From Alloactinosynnema sp. L-07 (GTDB taxonomy: Bacteria > Actinomycetota > Actinomycetes > Mycobacteriales > Pseudonocardiaceae), in NCBI RefSeq assembly GCF_900070365.1, contig NZ_LN850107.1:1736001-1800000 (forward strand): 64,000 bases of DNA, given 5' to 3'. The position numbers and the translations under genes are program-made. Below, one piece after another: positions 46,801 through 62,187 of the stretch (position 1 is its first letter; each line of letters begins with the position of its first letter). The notes below the pieces were generated by a model. That model had not been told where the DNA came from. It was given only the letters and a program-made list of their open reading frames with translations, and searched no databases.

Positions 46801-47604
46801 ACATGACGTCGTGCTGACCGCTCATCCGGCTCAGCACGAGCGCCCACGCCGCCTGGATGATCGTGTTCAGCGTGACCCCGCCGCGTTGGGCCTGCTGGTG
46901 CAGCGCCCCCGTGACGGTCGCGGAAACCTCGACGACGACCCGCCGCGGCATCCGGGGTCCGCGGCCGGGGTCCGCGGGCGCGAGCCGAGTGGGCTGGTCG
47001 ACCCCCCGCAGCGCGGCACGCCATGCCCGCTCGGCCGCGGGCCGGTCCTGCTGCCCGAGCCAGGTGAGGTAGTCGCGGAACGGGGTCACCGCGGGGAGGG
47101 TGGCTTCCGGGTCGGCGTAGAGCGCGAACAGCTCGCGGATCAGCACCGGCATCGACCAGCCGTCGAGCAGGATGTGGTGGCTCGTCATGACAAGGCAGTG
47201 CCGGTCAGCGCCCATCCGGACCAGGGTGAACCTGACCAGCGGCGGATCGGTCATGTCGAACCGACGCTCGTAGTCCACTGTGGTCAGTCGGGTGAACTCG
47301 GTGTCGGCGTCGCCATCGCTCAGTCCGGCGAGGTCGACCTCCGACCACGGCACCTGGACCCGCTGGGCGATGACCTGAAGGGGCTGACCGGAATCCACTT
47401 GCCGGAAACAGGCCCGCAGCGTCGGATGCCGGTTCACCAGCGACTGCGCGGCCACGCGCAGCGCCGCCCGGTTCAGCGGACCTGCGATGTCGAACACCTG
47501 CTGGACGGTGTAGACGTCCGGACTGTCCTTGTCGTACAGCGAGTGGAACAGCAGACCTTCCTGCATCGGGGAGAGCGGGAGGATGTCCGCGAGGCCCGAC
47601 GGGT

Positions 47605-47608
<4 letters not shown>
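34880..47608 (-). CDS. acmC: actinomycin-type peptide synthetase III: C-A(Pro)-T-C-A(Gly)-MT-T-C-A(Val)-MT-T-TE
   Basis: A 4242-residue three-module NRPS. Module 1: C ([10 protein letters not shown]), A code about D-V-Q-L-V-A-H-M-L (proline-like), carrier Ser near residue 1013. Module 2: C ([10 protein letters not shown]), A code D-I-L-Q-L-G-L-I-W (glycine), interrupted near residues 1990-2240 by an N-methyltransferase ([11 protein letters not shown]), carrier near 2473. Module 3: C ([10 protein letters not shown]), A code D-A-F-W-W-G-G-T-F (valine), methyltransferase near 3450-3700, carrier near 3923. The final TE (about 3975-4242) has GWSFGG. The order Pro, N-Me-Gly (sarcosine), N-Me-Val, TE is exactly that of actinomycin synthetase III, which closes the lactone to the Thr hydroxyl. 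The ATG at 47608 overlaps the acmB stop (ATGA). Confidence 0.93.
36380..36634 (-). repeat. 255-bp perfect direct repeat, copy in module 3 N-methyltransferase
   Basis: Identical, base for base by eye, to 40748-41002. Codes the end of the N-methyltransferase domain and the start of the following A-domain linker (includes [14 protein letters not shown]). Codon choice here (many CAC, AAA, CAA, CCC) differs from the GCG/CTG/GAC-rich flanks. Confidence 0.85.
40748..41002 (-). repeat. 255-bp perfect direct repeat, copy in module 2 N-methyltransferase
   Basis: Second copy, 4368 bases from the first. Flanking methyltransferase and A-domain DNA is also very similar but carries scattered differences. 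A perfectly identical core inside diverged flanks suggests recent gene conversion between the two modules. Confidence 0.85.
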
Positions 47609-55404
<7,796 letters not shown>

Positions 55405-55548
55405 TTTCCGCCTCCGCTTGATCGCGCACGTCGGCGATGGCCGCCGAAAGGGTTTGGCTGACTGAATTCGCGGAATCCCGCTGCATTCGAGTCTCGAACG
55501 TAACACGGTGATTGTGGTCGATCAAGGATTCGCCGATTCGCCGGAAAC

Positions 55549-55564
55549 GTCCCGCCGGCGGGAC
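55549..55564. promoter_or_regulatory. perfect 16-bp palindrome GTCCCGCCGGCGGGAC (operator copy 2)
   Basis: In the 245-base divergent spacer between acmB (-) and the carrier-ferredoxin gene (+). Five bases after it comes TTGACG (55569-55574), a plausible -35 element for the rightward promoter, the position expected for an activator site. The copy at 22835-22850 is identical. Possible target of the LmbU-family regulator. Confidence 0.65.
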
Positions 55565-55649
55565 AGTATTGACGCCTATTGCGCGGGGCGTGCGCGTATC
55601 CGAAGATAGGTGAGCAGGTGCTCGCGCCATCGGGCGAAGAGGGGGATCC

Positions 55650-56096
55650 GTGATCACCAGGGACGAAATCAGGGAAATTCTGTCGACCTGTCGGTCGATG
55701 GACCTGCCGCCCGATATCGAAGATGACGCGGAACTGGTCATCGACTCGTTTACGCTCGTCACGATTCAAGCCGCGCTGGAGGACCGGCACGGGCTGGTGG
55801 TCGACCCCCGGTTCGAGGACTTACGCCTCTTCACGTCGATCGCCAACATCCACGCGTTTCTGTCCAGGAATTTCCCGGACAGCGCTCCGGCGCCGCGCAT
55901 TGTCATCGACCAAGACCGCTGTATCGGGACCGGCCACTGCGCGTTCACCGCGCCCGTGGTGTTCAGTCAGGACGACGACGGGCTCAGCACCGTACTGCCC
56001 GGCACGCCCGCCATTCTGTCGGATCCCGCCGTGAAACAGGCCGTCCTTGGTTGTCCGGTGCGCGCGATTTCCATCGCGGCGATCGGGGCCGACTAA
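55650..56096 (+). CDS. aryl carrier protein fused to 3Fe-4S ferredoxin
   Basis: A 148-residue two-domain protein. Residues about 1-75 look like a free-standing acyl carrier protein: helix, then VIDSFTLV with the likely phosphopantetheine Ser33, then LEDRHGL and a C-terminal helix. This suits the 4-MHA carrier (AcmD role) needed by AcmA and AcmB. Residues about 82-148 are a bacterial P450-type ferredoxin with Cys91, Cys97 and Cys135 (DRCIGTGHC, GCPVRAI), a three-Cys 3Fe-4S pattern. GTG 55650 follows GGGGGA. The P450 starts 50 bases downstream. I know of separate carrier and ferredoxin genes in actinomycin clusters; a fusion is unexpected. The frame is continuous, so a sequencing artefact would need a frame-preserving deletion. 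Confidence 0.85.
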   Translation: MITRDEIREILSTCRSMDLPPDIEDDAELVIDSFTLVTIQAALEDRHGLVVDPRFEDLRLFTSIANIHAFLSRNFPDSAPAPRIVIDQDRCIGTGHCAFTAPVVFSQDDDGLSTVLPGTPAILSDPAVKQAVLGCPVRAISIAAIGAD

Positions 56097-56146
56097 ATCG
56101 GATCCGTTGCCATTCACGTGACTTTCGGCCTATGAGGAGGACGAAT

Positions 56147-57436
56147 ATGCCCGTCCCGCCCACCTGTCCCTTCAGCGCACCGGAGGACGCGGAGCAAACT
56201 CCGAGCGTGATGGATCCCGAGTTGTTGGCCGACCCGTTCAACGGTTACGGACGACTGCGTGAACAAGCGAGGGCCGTGCGGGGCACATTTGTCGACGGCA
56301 CGCCCGTGTGGTTCGTGACCCGTTTCGACGACGTTCGGACGCTGCTTCGCGACAGCCGGTTCGTGAACCGCCCCATTCCCATGGACGGGGACGCGGGCAA
56401 CGATCCGCGCGAACGCATGATGGACATTCTGGGAATCCCAGGTCACCTGCGCCCGTATCTGTTGGAGTCCATTCTCGACAGTGATCCGCCGGACCACACC
56501 CGACTCCGCCGACTCGTGCTGCGCGCGTTCACCGCCCGCCGCATCCAGGACCTGCGGCCCCGCGTCGAGCGCATCGCCGACGACCTGCTGAGCGGTTTCC
56601 CAGAGCACACGCGTGACGGGGCCGTCGACCTTGTCGAGCACTACGCGTACCCGCTGTCGATCAGGGTCATCTGCGAACTCGTCGGCGTTCCCGAGACCGA
56701 CCACGACCAGTGGCGGGAGTGGGGGAGCGACCTGGTCAACATGCGCCCGGAGCGGCTCGGTCAGTCGTTCCCTGTCATGATCCAGTACATCCACGACCTG
56801 ATCGGCAGGCGCCGATCCTCGCTGACCGACGATCTGTTGAGCGGACTCATCCGCGCCCAGGACGACGACGGCGGCAGGCTCACCGACGCCGAGATGGTCA
56901 CGATGATCCTCACCCTGGTTCTGGCGGGCCATGAGACCTCGGCCCATCTCATCGGCAACGGCACCGCGGCGCTGCTCGCCCACCCGGACCAGCTCGCGTT
57001 GATCAAGGCGGATCCCGCCCTGCTCCCGCGCGCCGTGCACGAGCTCATGCGATGGTGTGGGTCCATCCACATCTCACGGCTGCGGTACGCCACGGAGGAC
57101 GTCGAACTCGACGACACGTGCCTCCGTCGCGGGGAGGCGGTGTTGTTCGTGTTCGTCTCCGCCAACTTCGACCCCCGCCACTACACCGACCCGAACCGAC
57201 TCGACGTGACGCGCCACCCCGGCGGCCACGCCGAGGACCACGTCGGCTTCGGCCACGGCATTCACTACTGTCTCGGCGCGACCCTGGCCAGGCAGGAAGG
57301 AGAAGTCGCGCTCGGCAAGCTTTTCCACCGCTTTCCCGCCTTGGCCCTGGCGGACGACCCGGAGACCGTGGAGAAGCGGGAACGGATGAACCTCCCCGGC
57401 AGCTGGCGGCTGCACCGCCTTCCCGTGACATTCTGA
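56147..57436 (+). CDS. cytochrome P450 (actinomycin-type cluster)
   Basis: A 429-residue P450 with I-helix VLAGHETSAH, ExxR in HELMRW and heme loop GFGHGIHYCLGATLAR. ATG 56147 has AGGAGG 6 bases upstream. It is co-directional with the carrier-ferredoxin fusion, which presumably supplies electrons. In actinomycin X-type producers a P450/ferredoxin pair oxidises the proline ring to 4-oxoproline; that is one candidate role. Hydroxylation of a carrier-bound aromatic (the fused carrier suggests proximity) or of kynurenine is another. It is not closely similar to the P450 at 15356. Confidence 0.92.
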   Translation: MPVPPTCPFSAPEDAEQTPSVMDPELLADPFNGYGRLREQARAVRGTFVDGTPVWFVTRFDDVRTLLRDSRFVNRPIPMDGDAGNDPRERMMDILGIPGHLRPYLLESILDSDPPDHTRLRRLVLRAFTARRIQDLRPRVERIADDLLSGFPEHTRDGAVDLVEHYAYPLSIRVICELVGVPETDHDQWREWGSDLVNMRPERLGQSFPVMIQYIHDLIGRRRSSLTDDLLSGLIRAQDDDGGRLTDAEMVTMILTLVLAGHETSAHLIGNGTAALLAHPDQLALIKADPALLPRAVHELMRWCGSIHISRLRYATEDVELDDTCLRRGEAVLFVFVSANFDPRHYTDPNRLDVTRHPGGHAEDHVGFGHGIHYCLGATLARQEGEVALGKLFHRFPALALADDPETVEKRERMNLPGSWRLHRLPVTF

Positions 57437-57446
57437 GGTGGCGAAA

Positions 57447-57480
57447 CGAAACACGCCGACGACATCGTCGGCGTGTTTCG
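57447..57480. terminator. perfect 16-bp terminator hairpin between convergent genes
   Basis: CGAAACACGCCGACGA (57447-57462) pairs perfectly with 57465-57480 (2-base spacer, so effectively a tight loop). It lies between the P450 (+) and the secreted protein gene (-). Confidence 0.85.
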
Positions 57481-57485
57481 CGTTC

Positions 57486-58148
57486 TCAGGAGTTGGCATC
57501 CGCCAGATTGGCCGCCGCCTTGAGGGCGAGGTCCTCGGCGAGATCCGGGCGCCCGGGAAGGTGGCCGTTGACCATCAGCAGGGTGCGGCCCGACCTGGCC
57601 AGGATGGTGTCGGAGTCCAGCACGATCGCTCCGATCGTGGATCGGAACCTGGAGTGCAGGCCCATGTCGGCGACGGCCACGGGGCTGACCGCCAGCTGAG
57701 TGATCTCAGCCCGTTCGCCGCCCTCAAGCTCCATGACGAAGGACTTGCAGTGCGCCGTGGCGTGGGCCAGCTTCACGAAGACCAATGTGGACCACATGCC
57801 GCGGTAGCTGCCGAATCCCTGCCACACGAACGATCCTTTGAGGTCGGTGAGGAAGACCTCGGCGGTGGCGAACGCCCCCGGTGCGGTGTTGGTCGACATC
57901 TGCCGCTGTAGTTCGACCATCGTCGCGCAGGCTGGGTCGCCGGAGATGTACTTGGCGACGCCAGGATTCTCGGACATCGTGTAGAAGCCCGCGGGCAGAT
58001 CGGCCACGGTGATCAACGCGCCTGCCAGCTTGTCCGCGGGCAGCGGGCGCTGCCGGTGGGTGGTGTCAGCCGCGGCGGTGGCGACCGGGCCGAGGGCGAG
58101 AGCGGTCGCCATGACGCCCGCGAACGCCAATCGGAGAAGTCTTGGCAT
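57486..58148 (-). CDS. secreted protein, unknown function
   Basis: A 220-residue protein with a clear Sec signal peptide (MPRLLRLAFAGVMATALALG, cleavage near ATAAADT). The mature domain has two Cys (PACATM, TAHCKSF) that may form a disulfide. It loosely resembles the extracellular sensor-type domain of mycobacterial PknH-like proteins. ATG 58148 follows AAGGAGG. It is the last gene of the acmA-oxidase-mbtH operon, so it may bind or handle the exported product, or merely be co-transcribed. No catalytic motif is recognised. Confidence 0.75.
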   Translation of the reverse strand: MPRLLRLAFAGVMATALALGPVATAAADTTHRQRPLPADKLAGALITVADLPAGFYTMSENPGVAKYISGDPACATMVELQRQMSTNTAPGAFATAEVFLTDLKGSFVWQGFGSYRGMWSTLVFVKLAHATAHCKSFVMELEGGERAEITQLAVSPVAVADMGLHSRFRSTIGAIVLDSDTILARSGRTLLMVNGHLPGRPDLAEDLALKAAANLADANS

Positions 58149-58213
58149 CAACGAAGTTCCTCCTTGTTCGAACCGTGGACGTGGCCGCGGTCCGCGGCGC
58201 ACGTGGGCGGCGG

Positions 58214-58429
58214 TCAGCTGTCGGCTGACATCCGTTCGACGAGTGACCGTGGGCGCATGTCCGTCCAGTGTGTCTCGATGTAGTCCAGGCAGTCCTGCCT
58301 CGACCCCGCCTGCCGTTCGACCGTCCAGCCCGCGGGCACCTCGGCGAAGCTTGGCCACAGCGAGCGCTGGCTTTCGTCGTTGACCAGCACGAGATACGTT
58401 CCGTCCGGGTCCTCGAATGGGTTCGTCAT
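58214..58429 (-). CDS. mbtH: MbtH-family NRPS chaperone
   Basis: A 71-residue MbtH-like protein: [17 protein letters not shown] at the start, the conserved Trp in [13 protein letters not shown] and the later DIRP-type segment TDMRPRSL. These proteins bind A domains and support their folding and adenylation activity. It is the only copy in the window, so it may serve both the AcmB/AcmC synthetases and system A. GAGGAAGG precedes the ATG. It lies between the multicopper oxidase and the secreted-protein genes. Confidence 0.95.
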   Translation of the reverse strand: MTNPFEDPDGTYLVLVNDESQRSLWPSFAEVPAGWTVERQAGSRQDCLDYIETHWTDMRPRSLVERMSADS

Positions 58430-58477
58430 GATTCCTTCCTCGGTGAGGCAGTCGCGCTCGCGCTGCCGGATCCGCGA

Positions 58478-59920
58478 TCAGCGAGTGATTTCCAGCTGTG
58501 CCATCATTCCGATCCCGGAGTGGTCCAAGAAATGGCAGTGGTAGGCGAATCTGCCGGTGTGGCCGTGGAAAGTGGCTTGTACCCGCACCGTCTCGCCCGC
58601 CGCGAAGGTGATCGTGTCCTTCCACCCGGTCTCGTGCGGGGCGGGTGGCCTGCCGTCGCGGTCAAGCACCCGGAACTGCACCAGGTGCAGGTGAAAGGTG
58701 TGGAACACGCCGGGTGGGTCGGTACTCGTCACCGACCAGATCTCCGTCGTACCCAGCTTCGTCGTGATGTCCACACGGTCGGGGTCGAACATCTTGTTGT
58801 CGACCAAGCCGATCAGCCTGCCGTCGGCGAACCCGAGCGCCAGATTGACTGTGCGGCGCACTGTGGCGGGCGGTAGCACCGGCAGGGGGCGGAGGACTTC
58901 AGGCACCCGACTGTGGTCCTCGGCTTCGCGGACGACGTCGAACCTGAGGACCTTGCCGAGGACTTCGTCGCTGAGGACGAGTTGGGTGCCGACCGGATGG
59001 GCGGAGAAGTCGATGACCACGTCGGCCCGCTCGGCGGAGCCGATGACGAGCGTGTCCAGCGGCGCGGGCGCGGCGAGCAACCCTCCGTCGCTGCCCACCT
59101 GGACCATTGCGGTCGTGCCCAGGCTGAGGCGGAAGATTCGCTCGTTGGCGGTGTTCACGAACCGGAATCTGTACTTCCGGGCCGCGACAGCGAAGTAGGG
59201 AAGAGGGACGCCGTTGGCCAGTGGCGTGGTTCGGTCGGCCGGGTCCCCGACGAGCAGGTTCCCGGCGGCGTCGAACTGGCTGTCGCGCAGCACGATCGGC
59301 ACGTCGTAGTCGCCGCTGGGCAACCGCAGCCCGCGCTCAGACTCGTCATCGATGAGGTAGAGGCCTTGCATGCCGCGGTAGACGTGTTCGGCTTCCCCGT
59401 GGTGAGTGTGGTCGTGATACCAGAGGGTCGCGCCCTGCTGATCGTTCGCGTAGTTGTACAGCCGCGGGCGCCCCGGCTCGATCAGGTCAAGAGGATGGCC
59501 GTCGTGGCGGGCCGCGTTGTGCCCGCCGTGCAGGTGCACGTTTACCGGGGACCCAGTCTTGTTGGTCACCATCACAAACGTGCGCCGCCCGGTCTTGGCC
59601 CGGATGGTAGGCCCCAGGACACCGTCGCCGTAGGACAGCACCGGGGTCCGCACGCCCGGCAGGATCTCGGCGGTCGACGGCCGCACCGACAGGGTGTAGT
59701 AGTCGAAGTGCCGGGTGGACAAGCGCGGCACGAGTTCCCGCGGCGTCGGCATCGGGCGGGCGAACGCCTCGAACACGGGTTTGACCCCAGGGCCCCGCGG
59801 CGCGACGGGATGAGCGGGATGGGCGGTTTCGGCCGAGACGGCTCCGTCCAGCAGCCTCGGCATCCCTAAGATCCCGGCCGCGACGCCGCCCGCCAGCAAA
59901 GCCTGTCGCCTGCTCAGCAT
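58478..59920 (-). CDS. Tat-exported multicopper oxidase, phenoxazinone synthase candidate
   Basis: A 480-residue three-domain multicopper oxidase. The N-terminus carries a twin-arginine signal (SRRQALLAGG). All copper motifs are present: NVHLHGG, WYHDHTHHG, FHTFHLHLVQF and HCHFLDHSGIGMM (type 1 Cys-His-Met). It lies 11 bases after acmA in the same operon. In actinomycin biosynthesis a multicopper oxidase, phenoxazinone synthase, can couple two 4-MHA units; the S. antibioticus enzyme is longer, as I recall. Export of this enzyme would mean dimerisation of the pentapeptide lactones outside the membrane. A general laccase or copper oxidase role is the alternative. ATG 59920 follows GAGGAG. Confidence 0.88.
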   Translation of the reverse strand: MLSRRQALLAGGVAAGILGMPRLLDGAVSAETAHPAHPVAPRGPGVKPVFEAFARPMPTPRELVPRLSTRHFDYYTLSVRPSTAEILPGVRTPVLSYGDGVLGPTIRAKTGRRTFVMVTNKTGSPVNVHLHGGHNAARHDGHPLDLIEPGRPRLYNYANDQQGATLWYHDHTHHGEAEHVYRGMQGLYLIDDESERGLRLPSGDYDVPIVLRDSQFDAAGNLLVGDPADRTTPLANGVPLPYFAVAARKYRFRFVNTANERIFRLSLGTTAMVQVGSDGGLLAAPAPLDTLVIGSAERADVVIDFSAHPVGTQLVLSDEVLGKVLRFDVVREAEDHSRVPEVLRPLPVLPPATVRRTVNLALGFADGRLIGLVDNKMFDPDRVDITTKLGTTEIWSVTSTDPPGVFHTFHLHLVQFRVLDRDGRPPAPHETGWKDTITFAAGETVRVQATFHGHTGRFAYHCHFLDHSGIGMMAQLEITR

Positions 59921-59931
59921 GCCGCTCCTCA

Positions 59932-61302
59932 CTATTTGTCCGAGTGAATGAGATCCCGGTTTCGAATGAGCTTGCCCGTCGCGTTCCTGGGCAGTCGTTC
60001 GGATCGGATGAACCGGCGGGGGATCTTGACGGGGGCGAGCCGTTCCCGACACCATGCGGTGAGCTCGTTGGAGCCCGGCAGTTCCGTCCCGGCGATGAAT
60101 GCCTCTATCGATTCGCCGAACATCACCACAACCTCGGCGATCGCGGGATGGCGGGAAAGAACGGCCTCGACTTCCATCAGATCGACCTTCAAACCACCGA
60201 TCACGACGAGCGAGTCGGCCCGGCCGAGAATCCTCAACACCCCGGCGGCGTCCTGCTCGAAACGGTCAAAGGTGCGCAGCGCGCCGTCGGTGAATCGGTC
60301 CGACAATCCATCGCCGAGATAGGGCGACATCGCCATGCGAATGCGCATCTCCTGCTCGACCAGTTCGATGTCGACACCGGGCACGGGTGTGCCGACAGCA
60401 GGCGGTGGGGCAGTGCCCAGCGGCGCCGCGGCGACGAGTCCGATCTCGGTCAGCCCGTACACCTGCCCGATGCGGACTCCATAGCGCCGGTGGAAAGCGT
60501 CATAGGTCTCGCGCGGCAGCAGTTCCCCGCCACACACCGCGAGCCGCAGCGAAGGTGTCGGTGGCGGCTGCGCGACCTGACTCAGCAGCTCGAAGTGGGC
60601 GGGCACACCGTAGACGGCGTGTACCTCCGCCGCGGCGATGGTCCTGGCCACCTCGTTCGGGCGCAGGCTCGTCGGGAAGACCACAGCCGCTCCGACATTG
60701 AGCGCGTGCAGCACGCCGCTGATGAGGCCCATCGTGTGCGAAATCGAGTTCAACAGTAGGATCCGCTCGCCCCGCACCGGAAGGCCGTCGACCGCGAGGT
60801 GGCGGTCAAGCTCCGCCAAGATCGACTCCGGGGACCGCCCGATGATCTTCGGCACCCCGGTCGACCCGGAGCTGAACTGCACGAGACGGATGTCCGGGCG
60901 TCCCGCACGCCCGCCGGACCTCCGGTGCACGACAGGTGCGCCCGCCTCGACGTCGTGCTGGAAGCCGACGGCGCGTCCCACCCGATCACCGCCGACGACG
61001 ACGAACTGTGGGTCTGCCAAGTCGACAAGCGTCCGGCACTCGGCCTGCGGCACCCGATAATCGACCAGTACGACCGTCGCGCCCACACTCCACAATCCGA
61101 AAAGTGTCGCCAGATAAGCCACGCTCGGCGCCATCTGAAGGGCGACCGTGGTGCCCTCGGATATTCTCGCCCTTGCGAATGTGGCAGCGTATTCCCGAGA
61201 TTGCACACGCAGTCGGCGCTTGCTGATCGGGCCGTCGAAATAGGCCCAAATGTCGTTGTCATTCCCCTCGGCGAGCATGCGCTCACCCCACCATGAAAAC
61301 AT
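59932..61302 (-). CDS. acmA: aryl-AMP ligase for 4-methyl-3-hydroxyanthranilate (actinomycin synthetase I)
   Basis: A 456-residue stand-alone ANL-family ligase, shorter than acyl-CoA synthetases. P-loop FSSGSTGVPKI, A5 QVYGLTEIG, A8 hinge VIGGLKVDLMEVE and the A10 Lys in LPRNATGKLIR are intact. AcmA of actinomycin producers adenylates 4-MHA and loads it on the AcmD carrier; context (kynurenine genes, AcmB/C, carrier) makes this the natural role. ATG 61302 has GGAGG about 11 bases upstream; an internal ATG at 61278 is an alternative. First gene of the acmA-oxidase-mbtH-secreted protein operon. Confidence 0.87.
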   Translation of the reverse strand: MFSWWGERMLAEGNDNDIWAYFDGPISKRRLRVQSREYAATFARARISEGTTVALQMAPSVAYLATLFGLWSVGATVVLVDYRVPQAECRTLVDLADPQFVVVGGDRVGRAVGFQHDVEAGAPVVHRRSGGRAGRPDIRLVQFSSGSTGVPKIIGRSPESILAELDRHLAVDGLPVRGERILLLNSISHTMGLISGVLHALNVGAAVVFPTSLRPNEVARTIAAAEVHAVYGVPAHFELLSQVAQPPPTPSLRLAVCGGELLPRETYDAFHRRYGVRIGQVYGLTEIGLVAAAPLGTAPPPAVGTPVPGVDIELVEQEMRIRMAMSPYLGDGLSDRFTDGALRTFDRFEQDAAGVLRILGRADSLVVIGGLKVDLMEVEAVLSRHPAIAEVVVMFGESIEAFIAGTELPGSNELTAWCRERLAPVKIPRRFIRSERLPRNATGKLIRNRDLIHSDK

Positions 61303-61400
61303 TCGTCAGCCATCCTCCGGGCATCCTGAAGCCGCATTCATTGTGTCGCGGGGAATTTGCCTGGCCGATGGAACGTAACATGGCGAGCAGTCGGGCATCA

Positions 61401-61449
61401 AGAGAGGTCCGCTCGTTGTCCCGCTGGCGGGACACGAACGGACCTCTCT
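61401..61449. terminator. long hairpin containing a GTCCCGCTGGCGGGAC core
   Basis: 61401-61424 pairs with 61427-61449 as a nearly perfect 23-24 bp stem (AGAGAGGTCCG on the left, CGGACCTCTCT on the right). It lies 6 bases after the stop of the coding remnant on the minus strand, as expected for a terminator. The central core differs by one base from the operator-like palindrome at 22835 and 55549. Confidence 0.75.
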
Positions 61450-61454
61450 TGCTA

Positions 61455-61594
61455 TTACTTCACAACGCCCCGCCTGCCTTCAGTGAGACGATTGTTGGGA
61501 TAGGCGAATGTGAACTTCTCGCCGAACCGCTGGTTCAGGATGAACTCAGCCTCCCGCCTCGCATACGGGCTGGTGGGACAGTCCTCGATCAGGT
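61455..61594 (-). pseudogene. C-terminal coding remnant, unidentified
   Basis: About 45 codons with good actinobacterial codon use end in a stop 6 bases before a strong terminator. The frame contains SPYARREAEFILNQRFGEKF and AYPNNRL. No start codon or ribosome site belongs to it; upstream the same frame is only the shadow of the secreted-protein gene at 61589. This looks like the 3' end of a gene whose body was deleted when the neighbouring sequence was inserted. I do not recognise the family. Confidence 0.45.
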
Positions 61595-62023
61595 GGTGCA
61601 GAGTGAGGCGACGACCGTGCGGTCGGCGCCGACGACAGAGTCGCCCACGGTCACCGGCGGGGTGAGCGAGCTGGTGACCGACGCGGACACCGTCGCGCCC
61701 TCGGACAGCCCTCGCACGGTCAGCACGACTCCGGACGCCGGGGACGCACACGAGTCGACGTCGACGTCGACCGTGGCCGCGGTGTTCGCACTGAACACGA
61801 CCGACAGCTGGCCCGCCGCGGTACCCGGCACGCTCGCCGACACCGATCTGTCGCCCACCGTGAGAGTCAGCGAGGCGGGCGGCAACGCCGGAACCGGTGC
61901 TTGGATCGAGCCGGACGCGCTCACCGGAACCGTCGTGGTCGCGGCCGCGGCCGGAGCCAGCACCACGAGCATGGCACCGGCGACTATGCCCACGCCCACC
62001 TTCACCAGACGAGAAACCACCAT
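61589..62023 (-). CDS. small secreted protein, unknown
   Basis: A 144-residue protein with a signal peptide (MVVSRLVKVGVGIVAGAMLV, cleavage after APAAAA). The mature part is rich in Ser, Thr, Val and Ala, and beta-strand-like (TVPVSASGSI, SLTLTVGDRSVSAS), with two Cys (DSCASPAS and the terminal SLCTT). ATG 62023 is supported by AGGAGAG. It resembles the many small extracellular beta-rich proteins of actinobacteria; no family is assigned. The next minus-strand gene upstream is 164 bases away, so it probably has its own promoter. Confidence 0.7.
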   Translation of the reverse strand: MVVSRLVKVGVGIVAGAMLVVLAPAAAATTTVPVSASGSIQAPVPALPPASLTLTVGDRSVSASVPGTAAGQLSVVFSANTAATVDVDVDSCASPASGVVLTVRGLSEGATVSASVTSSLTPPVTVGDSVVGADRTVVASLCTT

Positions 62024-62187
62024 GACACTCTCCTGTCCGCACACGAACGGTCACCCACCGTGACCGTTCTGGAATGCCGATCCTGGTCCCCACCCGCATC
62101 GGCTGACAAGGGATGTCAACTGGTCGGCGCAACCGTTGGTCACGGTCTGAGTGAGTAGTCCTTAACGGGGTTCCCGGCGGGCGTCCT

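Noticed and set aside
55405..55506. Upstream extension of acmB by 34 codons
   Set aside because: GTG 55404 has a good GGAGG site and the C-domain start follows at once; the extension is basic and unlike any NRPS N-terminus.
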